Origin: Spirosoma radiotolerans
GTDB lineage: Bacteria > Bacteroidota > Bacteroidia > Cytophagales > Spirosomataceae
Length of the DNA: 64,000 nucleotides
Assembly (NCBI RefSeq): GCF_000974425.1
Contig: NZ_CP010429.1
Span: forward strand, 4,092,001 to 4,156,000
Direction: 5' to 3'
Both the position numbers and the translations under genes were made by a program. The notes under the pieces are model-generated. The model had not been told where the DNA came from, searched no databases, and was given only the letters and a program-made list of their open reading frames with translations. Numbering within the stretch: the stretch's first letter is position 1; every line of letters starts with the position of its first letter. Positions 42,366 to 49,579 of this stretch are shown one piece after another.

Positions 42366-44999
42366 ATGCCGATACAAATGAAACACTTTTTGCTTCTGCT
42401 ACTCACCCTTGGGTTATGGAGCGGTTTTACCGAGGTCCAGATAATACAGGCGCAATTTGGTCCTCCGGGTGGCGGACCGGGTGGCCCTCCGGGTATGGGT
42501 GGCCAGGACAACCGGCGTAAAAAGGAATTTACAGGGGTGGCAGACGATACCCCGAAAGGAAACGGCAAATTAACGGGACTTCTGGTCGACTCGACCTCGG
42601 GTAAACCCGTTGAGTTCGCGACGGTTGCGCTCATCAACGTCGCCACCAACAAGCCCATCGACGGAACCACGTCGGATGCCAAAGGTCAATTTGTGATGAA
42701 CAAACTAGCTCCGGGAGACTACCGGCTCCAGTATTCGTTTATTGGCTATAAAAGCCGTGAATCCCAGAAGATTACCGTAACGAAAGGCACGGACATGAAC
42801 CTGGGGGCCATCAAACTCCCGGCCGACGTGCGGACGTTGGGTGAAGTGGTGGTCACGGGTCAGGCTGCGCTCATTGAAGAGAAGGTAGACCGGCTCGTTT
42901 TTAACGCCGATAAAGACATAACGGCCAAAGGGGGCGATGCCTCCGATGTGCTGAAACGGGTGCCCATGCTCTCGGTTGACCTGGATGGCAACGTAAGCTT
43001 ACGGGGTAGCCAGAACATCCGGGTACTAATCAACAACAAGCCCTCTACCATTGTAGCGGCCAATGTTGCAGATGCCCTCAAGCAACTCCCGGCCGACATG
43101 ATTAAATCGGTCGAGGTAATCACCAGCCCTTCGGCCAAGTATGACGCGGAAGGTGCTGCGGGTATTATCAACATCGTGACCAAAAAGAATACGCTACATG
43201 GTTTAACGCTGAATGTAGATGCGGGTGCAGGCTTGCGGGCGTCTAACCTGGGGTTGAATGGCTCCTATCGGCAAGGCAAACTAGGCCTGACGCTGGGTGG
43301 TTTTGGCCGGGCTATGTACAACCGCGCTTCCTCGACGCTGGACCAAACGACGGTGGTTGGCGGGCAGTCACTGCGGACCAATCAGACGGGTACGGCCTTC
43401 GATAAACCCATATTTGGACAGTACACGCTGGGCATTGACTATGACCTGGCGAAGGATCAATCGTTATCTGCCAACATCCGGTACGGCACCCGCAATTTTA
43501 TTCAGCAACAGAATCAGCTAACCAATACCTACGCGAATGAATCGTTGCTAAGCATGACTAACCGGGATGTAGATCGGAAAGACCTATCCAATTCAGTCGA
43601 CATGAACTTGGATTACATCCGCACCTTTAAACCGCAACAGGAGTGGTCGATTTCGACCCAGTACAGCCGCACGGGGTTGACCAATAACTTCTATGCCGAT
43701 TTGCTGGGCCAAACGGGTGAACTGACGGGCCGTCAGCGAAACCTGAACAACAACACCAACCAGGAAGTAACCTTCCAGACCGACTATCAAACCCCCATCC
43801 GTAAGAATCAACTGCTGGAATTCGGCGGCAAAGCCATTATGCGTCAAGTTGATAGCCGCTATCAATACCAGATCGGCGGGAGCACAGGCGAGCTGGCCTT
43901 CGACCCCACCAATCCATCGGGTTCGCTCAAGTACAACCAGAACATCGGAGCCGGATACATCTCGTACAGCTACGTGACGCCCAGCAAGTACACGTTCAAG
44001 ATTGGTACGCGGTATGAACACACGGGCATATCGGCGAAGGCAAACGAGAATACACCGCTTAATATCCCGAGCTATAGCAACCTGGTTCCCAGCGTCAACG
44101 TATCAAAAAGTCTGAAAGGCGGCACCACGCTCAAAGCCGCCTATAACCGCCGGATTCAGCGGCCGGGCTTACAGCAGCTAAATCCAAACGTAAATGCCGC
44201 CAACCCACAGATGATTATGGTGGGAAATCCGAACCTGAGCCCCGAACTAACAGACAATGCGGAACTCAGCGTAAGCTCAACCATCAAGAAAACATACCTG
44301 AACGCATCGGTATTCGGTCGGCTGACCAACAACGCCATCTCGCAAATCCGGATACCCTCCGACACCCTGGCCGGGAGTATCATTACCACATACCAGAACA
44401 TAGGGGTGCAGCGTACGGTTGGGGCCAACGTTTTTTTCAATACGAGCATCACATCGAAGTGGACGGTTAATGGTGGACTGGACGGCTATTATGTATACAT
44501 GCAGGGCCTGACGCCCGGCGCCGATGGGAAGTCAATTACTATTAGCAATTCGGGAGTGAGCATTGGCGGTCGCCTGATGAGCCAGTTGCAACTCGACAAT
44601 GGCTGGAGTGCGCAGCTATTCAGTTTCTTTCGGGGACCCATGCCCCAGTTGCAGGGCACCATGGGCAGCTTTTATATGTATTCGGTGGGGGTCAGAAAGG
44701 ACGTTGCCAACAAGCGCGGCAGCGTCGGGCTGGCAGCCGAGAACTTCATCGGCGGTGGGGTAACCATGCGCACCAACCTGAACTCTCCCCTCCTGTCGCA
44801 GGTTAACGTCACGCACCTCTACAACCAGAATGTGAAGGTCACCTTCACGTATCGTATTGGCAAGATGAGCTTCGATGCACCCCGCCGGAAAGGTCGTTCG
44901 GTGAGTAACGATGATGTGAAAGGCGATGGCGATGGAGGTGGTCAGCAACCGGCTGCCCCGGCACCAGCCGCTGCCCCTGGAGGTGGCCGTCCTAAATAG
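42366..44999 (+). CDS. Outer-membrane beta-barrel receptor with CarboxypepD-like and TonB-plug domains
   Basis: An 877-aa outer-membrane protein. A signal peptide is followed by a Gly/Pro-rich stretch, a carboxypeptidase-regulatory-like domain (about 62-150, TGLLVDSTSGKPVEFATVAL), a TonB-plug-like domain (GEVVVTGQAALIEEKVDRLV, KYDAEGAAGIINIVTK) and a long barrel. The C-terminus is a Gly/Pro/Ala-rich tail (QQPAAPAPAAAPGGG), not a barrel strand. The codon at 42378 (MKHFLLLLLTLG) may be the true start. The divergent LytS/LytTR pair probably regulates it. Confidence 0.9.
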   Translation: MPIQMKHFLLLLLTLGLWSGFTEVQIIQAQFGPPGGGPGGPPGMGGQDNRRKKEFTGVADDTPKGNGKLTGLLVDSTSGKPVEFATVALINVATNKPIDGTTSDAKGQFVMNKLAPGDYRLQYSFIGYKSRESQKITVTKGTDMNLGAIKLPADVRTLGEVVVTGQAALIEEKVDRLVFNADKDITAKGGDASDVLKRVPMLSVDLDGNVSLRGSQNIRVLINNKPSTIVAANVADALKQLPADMIKSVEVITSPSAKYDAEGAAGIINIVTKKNTLHGLTLNVDAGAGLRASNLGLNGSYRQGKLGLTLGGFGRAMYNRASSTLDQTTVVGGQSLRTNQTGTAFDKPIFGQYTLGIDYDLAKDQSLSANIRYGTRNFIQQQNQLTNTYANESLLSMTNRDVDRKDLSNSVDMNLDYIRTFKPQQEWSISTQYSRTGLTNNFYADLLGQTGELTGRQRNLNNNTNQEVTFQTDYQTPIRKNQLLEFGGKAIMRQVDSRYQYQIGGSTGELAFDPTNPSGSLKYNQNIGAGYISYSYVTPSKYTFKIGTRYEHTGISAKANENTPLNIPSYSNLVPSVNVSKSLKGGTTLKAAYNRRIQRPGLQQLNPNVNAANPQMIMVGNPNLSPELTDNAELSVSSTIKKTYLNASVFGRLTNNAISQIRIPSDTLAGSIITTYQNIGVQRTVGANVFFNTSITSKWTVNGGLDGYYVYMQGLTPGADGKSITISNSGVSIGGRLMSQLQLDNGWSAQLFSFFRGPMPQLQGTMGSFYMYSVGVRKDVANKRGSVGLAAENFIGGGVTMRTNLNSPLLSQVNVTHLYNQNVKVTFTYRIGKMSFDAPRRKGRSVSNDDVKGDGDGGGQQPAAPAPAAAPGGGRPK

Positions 45000-45018
45000 A
45001 GTGATCTACTTTGTCTCT

Positions 45019-45061
45019 GGTTCGCAAGGATCGGAACGCCAGCCGCACGGACCACGGAGTA
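45019..45061. repeat. GGTCCGTG-type element, long form, copy 2
   Basis: This unit is 39/43 identical to 19940-19982, in the same orientation, 25 kb apart and again in an intergenic gap after an exported-protein gene. Confidence 0.8.
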
Positions 45062-45172
45062 CTCATAAACTAAATACGCATTTTAATCCGTTGATTTTAC
45101 GTACTTCATAGTGTTCTTGCCTTAAAGTAAGTATAGTCCATAAACCAATCTTACAGTCTACTAACCTTTACC

Positions 45173-46138
45173 ATGACAACCAGACGCCATTTTCTGCGCG
45201 ACGCCGGTGCTTTAACGCTCAGCGGTCTTGTGCTCCCAACGTTTACCAATGCCCATGACTTCTTTTCGACGGCGAACCCGTACCCCATTGGTATTCAACT
45301 ATTCACACTTTTTGGACCAATGAATGAAGACCCGAAAGGGACGCTCCAGAAAGTAGCAGCTGCAGGTTATAAAGAGATTGAATCGGCCTTTAACACCCGT
45401 GGTGGCTACTATGGTTATTCGGCGAAAGAATTCCGGAAACTGGTTACCGACCTGGGCATGACCTGGCGGGCACACCATGCCGGGGGCGCACCGTTCCGCC
45501 CTCGCCCAACACCGCCTGCGAGTACCACCAGTGCCGCTGGCGATGCTCAACGACCGGCCCGCCCAGCGATGGACTTCTCTAAAATGCCACCTATGTTGAA
45601 TCTGCGCGATAACTACCAGCAATTAGTCGATGAAGCCGTTGAAGGTGGATTGGCATATCTGGTCTGCTCCAGCACGCCAGTAAGCACCGTTGAGGAAATC
45701 AATAAGTCCATTGAGGTATTTCAAAAAACAGGTGAAGCGGCCAAAAAAGCAGGCATTGGTTTTGCCTATCACAACCACGCGACCGAATTCGACCCCGTCG
45801 ATGGTGGCAAAACGCCTTATGAACTGATCCTATCCCAAACCGATAAGGAGCTAGTTAAGATGGAGCTGGACCTTGCCTGGGCAACCAAAGCCGGTAAAGA
45901 TCCGGTGACGTTGTTCAACGAGCAGCCCGGCCGGTTCCCCTTATGGCATATCAAGGACATTAAAGATGACAGGAAAACAATAACGGAAGTGGGCAATGGA
46001 ATGGTCGATTTCAAACGGGCTTTTTCGGCGGCTAAAGTAGCGGGGTTGAAATACTTCTTCGTAGAGCAGGATATGGCCCCTGGCGGCATTGAGAGCATCA
46101 CGACCAGCATCACTAATCTGAAGAAGATCCTGGCTTAA
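45173..46138 (+). CDS. Sugar phosphate isomerase/epimerase family protein (exported)
   Basis: A 321-aa TIM-barrel protein of the xylose-isomerase-like superfamily. The N-terminus has a Tat-like signal (TTRRHFLRDAGALTLSGLVL). Barrel motifs include GIQLFTLFGPM, AGYKEIESAF, FAYHNHATEF, ELDLAWATKAGKDP and the metal-binding HIKDIKDD. A Pro/Ala-rich insert at about 105-130 lengthens one loop. Such exported members are common in Bacteroidota, but substrates are mostly unknown. Confidence 0.88.
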   Translation: MTTRRHFLRDAGALTLSGLVLPTFTNAHDFFSTANPYPIGIQLFTLFGPMNEDPKGTLQKVAAAGYKEIESAFNTRGGYYGYSAKEFRKLVTDLGMTWRAHHAGGAPFRPRPTPPASTTSAAGDAQRPARPAMDFSKMPPMLNLRDNYQQLVDEAVEGGLAYLVCSSTPVSTVEEINKSIEVFQKTGEAAKKAGIGFAYHNHATEFDPVDGGKTPYELILSQTDKELVKMELDLAWATKAGKDPVTLFNEQPGRFPLWHIKDIKDDRKTITEVGNGMVDFKRAFSAAKVAGLKYFFVEQDMAPGGIESITTSITNLKKILA

Positions 46139-46440
46139 TTCGATCGCGGTCGTAGTAATTCATGGCCCTGCGATACAAGCAAAGACAGGGTATCAAGCAT
46201 CAAGTTTTTGAATCAGAAAGATTAAGTATGATGAAGTGACGGATTGGGTGTTACGAACATGGCGTATGTGACAGCCAATCCGTTTATTTTCAGAGATCGG
46301 CTCTCTGCCAAACAATAGTCCTGGTTACCCTTACTCTGGCTCGAAGCAAGCTAATCAATACGTTTTGGAGCGCTGTTTTCTGGCTACCGAGCGTCTGTAC
46401 ACGTACTTCCATTACAGCTAGTACGCTGGCTTCGATACAC
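46139..46440. other. Gap after the isomerase; one terminator only
   Basis: No gene is seen in this stretch. A stem ACGGATTGG (46239-46247) / CCAATCCGT (46275-46283) with a following TTATTTT marks the likely end of the isomerase transcript. The rest shows no structure I can name. Confidence 0.45.
46239..46290 (+). terminator. Candidate terminator for the isomerase gene
   Basis: A 9-bp stem with a 27-base loop followed by TTATTTT. It is about 100 bases after the stop codon at 46138. Confidence 0.55.
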
Positions 46441-46587
46441 TTATTTTTTTTGAGCATCCTTCACCATAAGGAACAAAAGTACACTTAGGCATATAGGGAC
46501 TAAAATAAATGAGTCAAGATAGCCTGTTAAACAAATTGGTGTCAGGACAGTGGCTACCAGTAACGTTATCAATAAAGGTTTACGCAT
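46441..46587 (-). CDS. 48-aa two-span hydrophobic membrane peptide
   Basis: The frame encodes MRKPLLITLLVATVLTPICL, then LTGYLDSFILVPICLSVL, then LFLMVKDAQKK. Two hydrophobic segments are split by a short polar turn, with Lys-rich ends on the cytoplasmic side. A promoter-like TTTG / TACCTTTA pair lies just upstream on the same strand. Both points favour a real gene, although no homolog is recognised. Confidence 0.5.
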   Translation of the reverse strand: MRKPLLITLLVATVLTPICLTGYLDSFILVPICLSVLLFLMVKDAQKK

Positions 46588-46621
46588 AACGAAAACCAAT
46601 TAGGTGTAGAAATAGACTCGC

Positions 46622-46651
46622 TAAAGGTAAAGTATATGCAATGTGGACAAA
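46622..46651 (-). promoter_or_regulatory. Candidate promoter for the 48-aa membrane peptide
   Basis: Minus-strand TTTG (46648-46651), 18-base spacer, TACCTTTA (46622-46629). This is one base from the TAnnTTTG consensus and sits 35 bases before the ATG at 46587. Confidence 0.5.
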
Positions 46652-46680
46652 GCGTAATTTGTATAGACGGCAAATTAACT

Positions 46681-46800
46681 TCAGACTTTGGTTTGTACGT
46701 ATGACCCATCTTCCAAATCAACTAAGTAGGACAGCCCATTAGCCAAATGCTCAATCAATATTCTGCCACCTGATGCAATAGCAGGCAACCCATTTGTCAG
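46681..46800 (-). pseudogene. Coding-like 39-codon frame, possible glycosyltransferase remnant
   Basis: With no ATG, the frame reads TNGLPAIASGGRILIEHLAN then GLSYLVDLEDGSYVQTKV and a stop. GLPAIAS..GG and NGL..LVDLED resemble the C-terminal nucleotide-sugar motif of GT4 glycosyltransferases. It could instead be a small gene with a non-ATG start or chance. Confidence 0.3.
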
Positions 46801-46849
46801 TATTTATCATTTTATCGGCTTAATGTGTTCTGTCTGATGTATTTACATA

Positions 46850-46857
46850 TATCTTTG
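46850..46857 (+). promoter_or_regulatory. Candidate -7 element (TATCTTTG) for the 61-aa gene
   Basis: An exact TAnnTTTG match 22 bases before the ATG at 46880. The -33 region holds only TGTTCTG, a weak fit. Confidence 0.45.
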
Positions 46858-46879
46858 ACGCTATATACCGAACCCAAAG

Positions 46880-47065
46880 ATGAATAAGATGAAGAATAAG
46901 AAGGACAAATCGAGTGCGGCACAACTGGAACGCCAAAACCCGCTGACAATAGGGACATTCGAACAACTGCTTGGTCATTATAAAAAACGAGTTTGGGAGG
47001 TCAAAATAGCACCAACCCTTACTTCCCATGAAAAGCTATCAACGTTGATTACCAGCGAGCCTTAA
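46880..47065 (+). CDS. Hypothetical small basic protein, 61 aa
   Basis: The product begins MNKMKNKKDKSSAAQLERQN and ends SHEKLSTLITSEP. The N-terminus is strongly basic and polar; a hydrophilic helix (TFEQLLGHYKKRVWEVK) follows. There is no signal or TM segment. A -7 promoter element at 46850 gives some support. The family is not recognised. Confidence 0.45.
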   Translation: MNKMKNKKDKSSAAQLERQNPLTIGTFEQLLGHYKKRVWEVKIAPTLTSHEKLSTLITSEP

Positions 47066-47444
47066 GTCATTTATTTATACTCTGCAGGTTTCAGAAAGGA
47101 AGCATGCGTAACCCTCATGGCGCCTAGTGTATTTTAAATAATTTTAAGCTCTATTTTGTTTACCAGAAGCATTATTCTTAAACAAAAAAAATAGCTTATA
47201 CGGCGCAACGAGACGGATTTTGGGAAACTCCTTTTACTATCTCACTGATTGTTAATACGGAAGACCAAATAAAAAATAATTACACTGCCTTTACTGATTC
47301 TGGAGTGGTCGGCACACTGCTTTTGCTGATCGGTGTGTTGACTACTCCTGATTGATTAGCGTGAAATCTCTTTCTAAACCCAATTGCCTGTGCGTTGCTA
47401 AAGACCAATGCGGAAACCGGCGAAACGCACACCGAAGCATTCGC
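47066..47444. other. 379-bp gap before dinB's end
   Basis: No gene with a normal start is seen. An open plus-strand frame from about 47150 to 47354 without ATG translates to an N-terminal KQKKIAYTAQRDGFWETPF and ends in GVVGTLLLLIGVLTTPD. It looks partly protein-like and may be a decayed gene end; I do not assign it. Confidence 0.3.
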
Positions 47445-48524
47445 TTATAACTCGAGCGACAATTGGCCACTCGCGGGCGTATCGTTCCCCTGAAAATTGG
47501 AGAGAGATAGCCCTAGCAACCGAATGCCCTGAGATAGGGGAAAAATACCGTCGAGCAGTTCCAAAGCCACTTGGTTTACGTGCGCTTTATGCGCTATAAT
47601 CCCCGGCAACGTGCGACTCCGTGTGATTTGTGTAAAATCCGTGTACTTCACCTTTAAGGTAATCGTCCGCCCCCGGATAGATGTCCGTTCGCAATAGCTC
47701 CAGACACTGTCGACCAGGGGCTGCAACACATCGATCAGGTCGGATTGTACCAGCAAATCTTCAGCGAACGTGGTTTCTGACCCAACAGATTTACGTACCC
47801 GATTGGCCATGACAGGCCGGTGGTCGATGGCTCGGGCAATGGAATAATAATGATGCCCAACCTTTCCAAAGTGGCGTACCAGAAACGCTTCTGTTTGTTG
47901 GCGTAAATCCAGCCCGGTAAAAATGCCCAGTTTATTCATTTTGCTGGCCGTCACGCTGCCTACCCCGTGAAACTGACCAACGTTTAGCCCTTCAACAAAG
48001 GCAAGTCCCTGGTGTGGTTTAATCACATACAACCCATTGGGTTTACGGTAATCCGATGCCAGTTTTGCCAGAAATTTGTTGTATGATACCCCCGCCGAGG
48101 CAGTCAATTCAGTTTCCTGCTTAATTTGATCCTTTATTACCTGCGCAATTTGAGTAGCCGATGTATTGGCGGGTAGATGATCCGTTACGTCCAGATAAGC
48201 CTCATCCAAAGAGAGTGGCTCAATAAGATCCGTGAATTGAGCAAAAATGTTCTTTATCTGGCCGGAAACAGCTTTATAAACATCGAAGCGCGGCTTTACA
48301 AAAAGCAGATCAGGGCATTTTCGTAGGGCAATAGATGAGGCCATGGCCGAGCGGACGCCAAATTGTCGGGCTTCATAACTGGCTGCGGCAACAACGCCCC
48401 GCTCACGGGACCCACCCACAGCCAGCGGCCGATGACGAAGGTCGGGGTTATCCCGCTGCTCTACGGATGCATAGAAAGCATCCATATCAATGTGAATTAT
48501 TTTTCTGGTAGCTGGCTGCTCCAC
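47445..48524 (-). CDS. dinB: DNA polymerase IV (Y-family translesion polymerase)
   Basis: A 359-aa lesion-bypass polymerase. The N-terminal catalytic palm starts IIHIDMDAFYASVEQRDNP; the second acidic motif is SLDEAYLDVT. Finger residues ASYEARQFGVRSAM and the thumb HhH region (VGSVTASKMNKLGIFT) are present, followed by the little-finger domain. The protein ends QLSLEL, comparable to the clamp-binding QLVLGL end of E. coli Pol IV. It is a single gene downstream of a receiver gene, with about 77 bases between. Confidence 0.97.
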   Translation of the reverse strand: MEQPATRKIIHIDMDAFYASVEQRDNPDLRHRPLAVGGSRERGVVAAASYEARQFGVRSAMASSIALRKCPDLLFVKPRFDVYKAVSGQIKNIFAQFTDLIEPLSLDEAYLDVTDHLPANTSATQIAQVIKDQIKQETELTASAGVSYNKFLAKLASDYRKPNGLYVIKPHQGLAFVEGLNVGQFHGVGSVTASKMNKLGIFTGLDLRQQTEAFLVRHFGKVGHHYYSIARAIDHRPVMANRVRKSVGSETTFAEDLLVQSDLIDVLQPLVDSVWSYCERTSIRGRTITLKVKYTDFTQITRSRTLPGIIAHKAHVNQVALELLDGIFPLSQGIRLLGLSLSNFQGNDTPASGQLSLEL

Positions 48525-48601
48525 GCCTAAGGTCTTTTCGACTGTTTTAGCTTATTGATGAACAGAAATCTGTCTGCGCCCTGACAGCCACCAACAACCA
48601 G

Positions 48602-49048
48602 CTAGCCAAGATCACTTTTGTAATACCGAGCAGTGGGCAGCGTAACCGTTTCATACCAATACAGGCGCAGCCGGAGCAGATAACGCTTCCATTCATCAAA
48701 CGTAAATGGTTTAATTGTAAATGAGGACGCCCCAAAACTGTACGCGCGCTCCACCAGTTGTGGAGTGTAGTTGGCCGACAGAATAATAACGGGCAACGCA
48801 CGCCCTTTTGGATGAACCCGGATGAGGGCCAGGAAATCCAGACCATCCACACGATCCTGTAAATCTACATCCAGTAGCACGATTTGGGGAATCCTCCCAT
48901 CAAGTTCTTCAATATACGCTTTAGCTTCATCAAAACGGCTCACCTGCTTAAACGTGGCCTCGGGAAAGCTTCCCTGCGCTGCCCGTACCAGAATATCCAT
49001 CAGCGACTGATCATCGTCTACTAATAAAACAAGGAATTGATTTGGCAT
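48602..49048 (-). CDS. Single-domain response regulator, paralog of the 14.2-kb receiver
   Basis: A 148-aa lone receiver: FLVLLVDDDQS acidic pocket, phospho-acceptor Asp in VLLDVDLQDRVDGLDFL, Ser at the switch (IILSANY) and Lys in FTIKPF, with a matching tail YWYETVTLPTARYYK. It is about 60% identical to the product at 14199-14639 by eye. No output domain or kinase adjoins. Two conserved copies suggest parallel phosphotransfer roles. Confidence 0.93.
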   Translation of the reverse strand: MPNQFLVLLVDDDQSLMDILVRAAQGSFPEATFKQVSRFDEAKAYIEELDGRIPQIVLLDVDLQDRVDGLDFLALIRVHPKGRALPVIILSANYTPQLVERAYSFGASSFTIKPFTFDEWKRYLLRLRLYWYETVTLPTARYYKSDLG

Positions 49049-49161
49049 TTGTACGTAACGTTGTCTCTTAAAAATTAGAACACTCTTTGTAGCGAATCTG
49101 TTGCCCGACTCGTTGACTTTTCACCTTCTTCTATCTACAAAGTGAAGCATAAAGCACATCG

Positions 49162-49560
49162 TTAGCTACTCATCCTGATGCACGCCAACGACAAAACGAC
49201 TTGATACTGCCAGCTGTCGGGCTTGACTGACGTTTTACTGTCGTAGGGAACATATAGGTACGTTGGGGCATGATAGCATTTTACAGAAACCGTTGAAGCT
49301 CTAAAATACCCGACAACCTTTTCGATTGTATTCGCTATGTTATAAACATTCCTAAGCAGCGCCAATGGGGGCATGTTGGTCAAAAACCTTCCGGACTAGT
49401 TATGCTGGTCGGCGGGGTTATCAACGTCAATAAATACAGGGATGGTACCATCCGCACCCAACCCATCAGCAGTACCAAACAGGCTAATATCCTCGGGGTC
49501 TACTCAGGCCAGAACAAGCCCTGCCAAAGGTACATAACCCAGTAACTGACGAACGGACGA
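49162..49560 (-). pseudogene. Decayed DUF4249 lipoprotein gene remnant
   Basis: Two minus-strand pieces match the intact DUF4249 protein at 52227-53528. Around 49401-49445 the frame reads IPVFIDVDNPADQHN then a stop (intact copy: HDVFIDWTDPANQHN). From 49383 down it reads NVYNIANTIEKVVGYFRAST and later SKTSVKPDSWQ (intact: NIHNAGNRAESVVGYFTAS, SRTPFKPDGWQ). The 5' half and the middle are missing, with stops between. It lies just downstream of the TonB receptor gene on the same strand, the usual place for a DUF4249 partner, so the original partner was lost here. Confidence 0.75.
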
Positions 49561-49579
49561 GCGCATACCAGTAATGCGC

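Noticed and set aside
47150..47354. Open frame ending GVVGTLLLLIGVLTTPD
   Set aside because: It has no ATG and no supporting context; it may be a gene remnant, but I cannot assign it.
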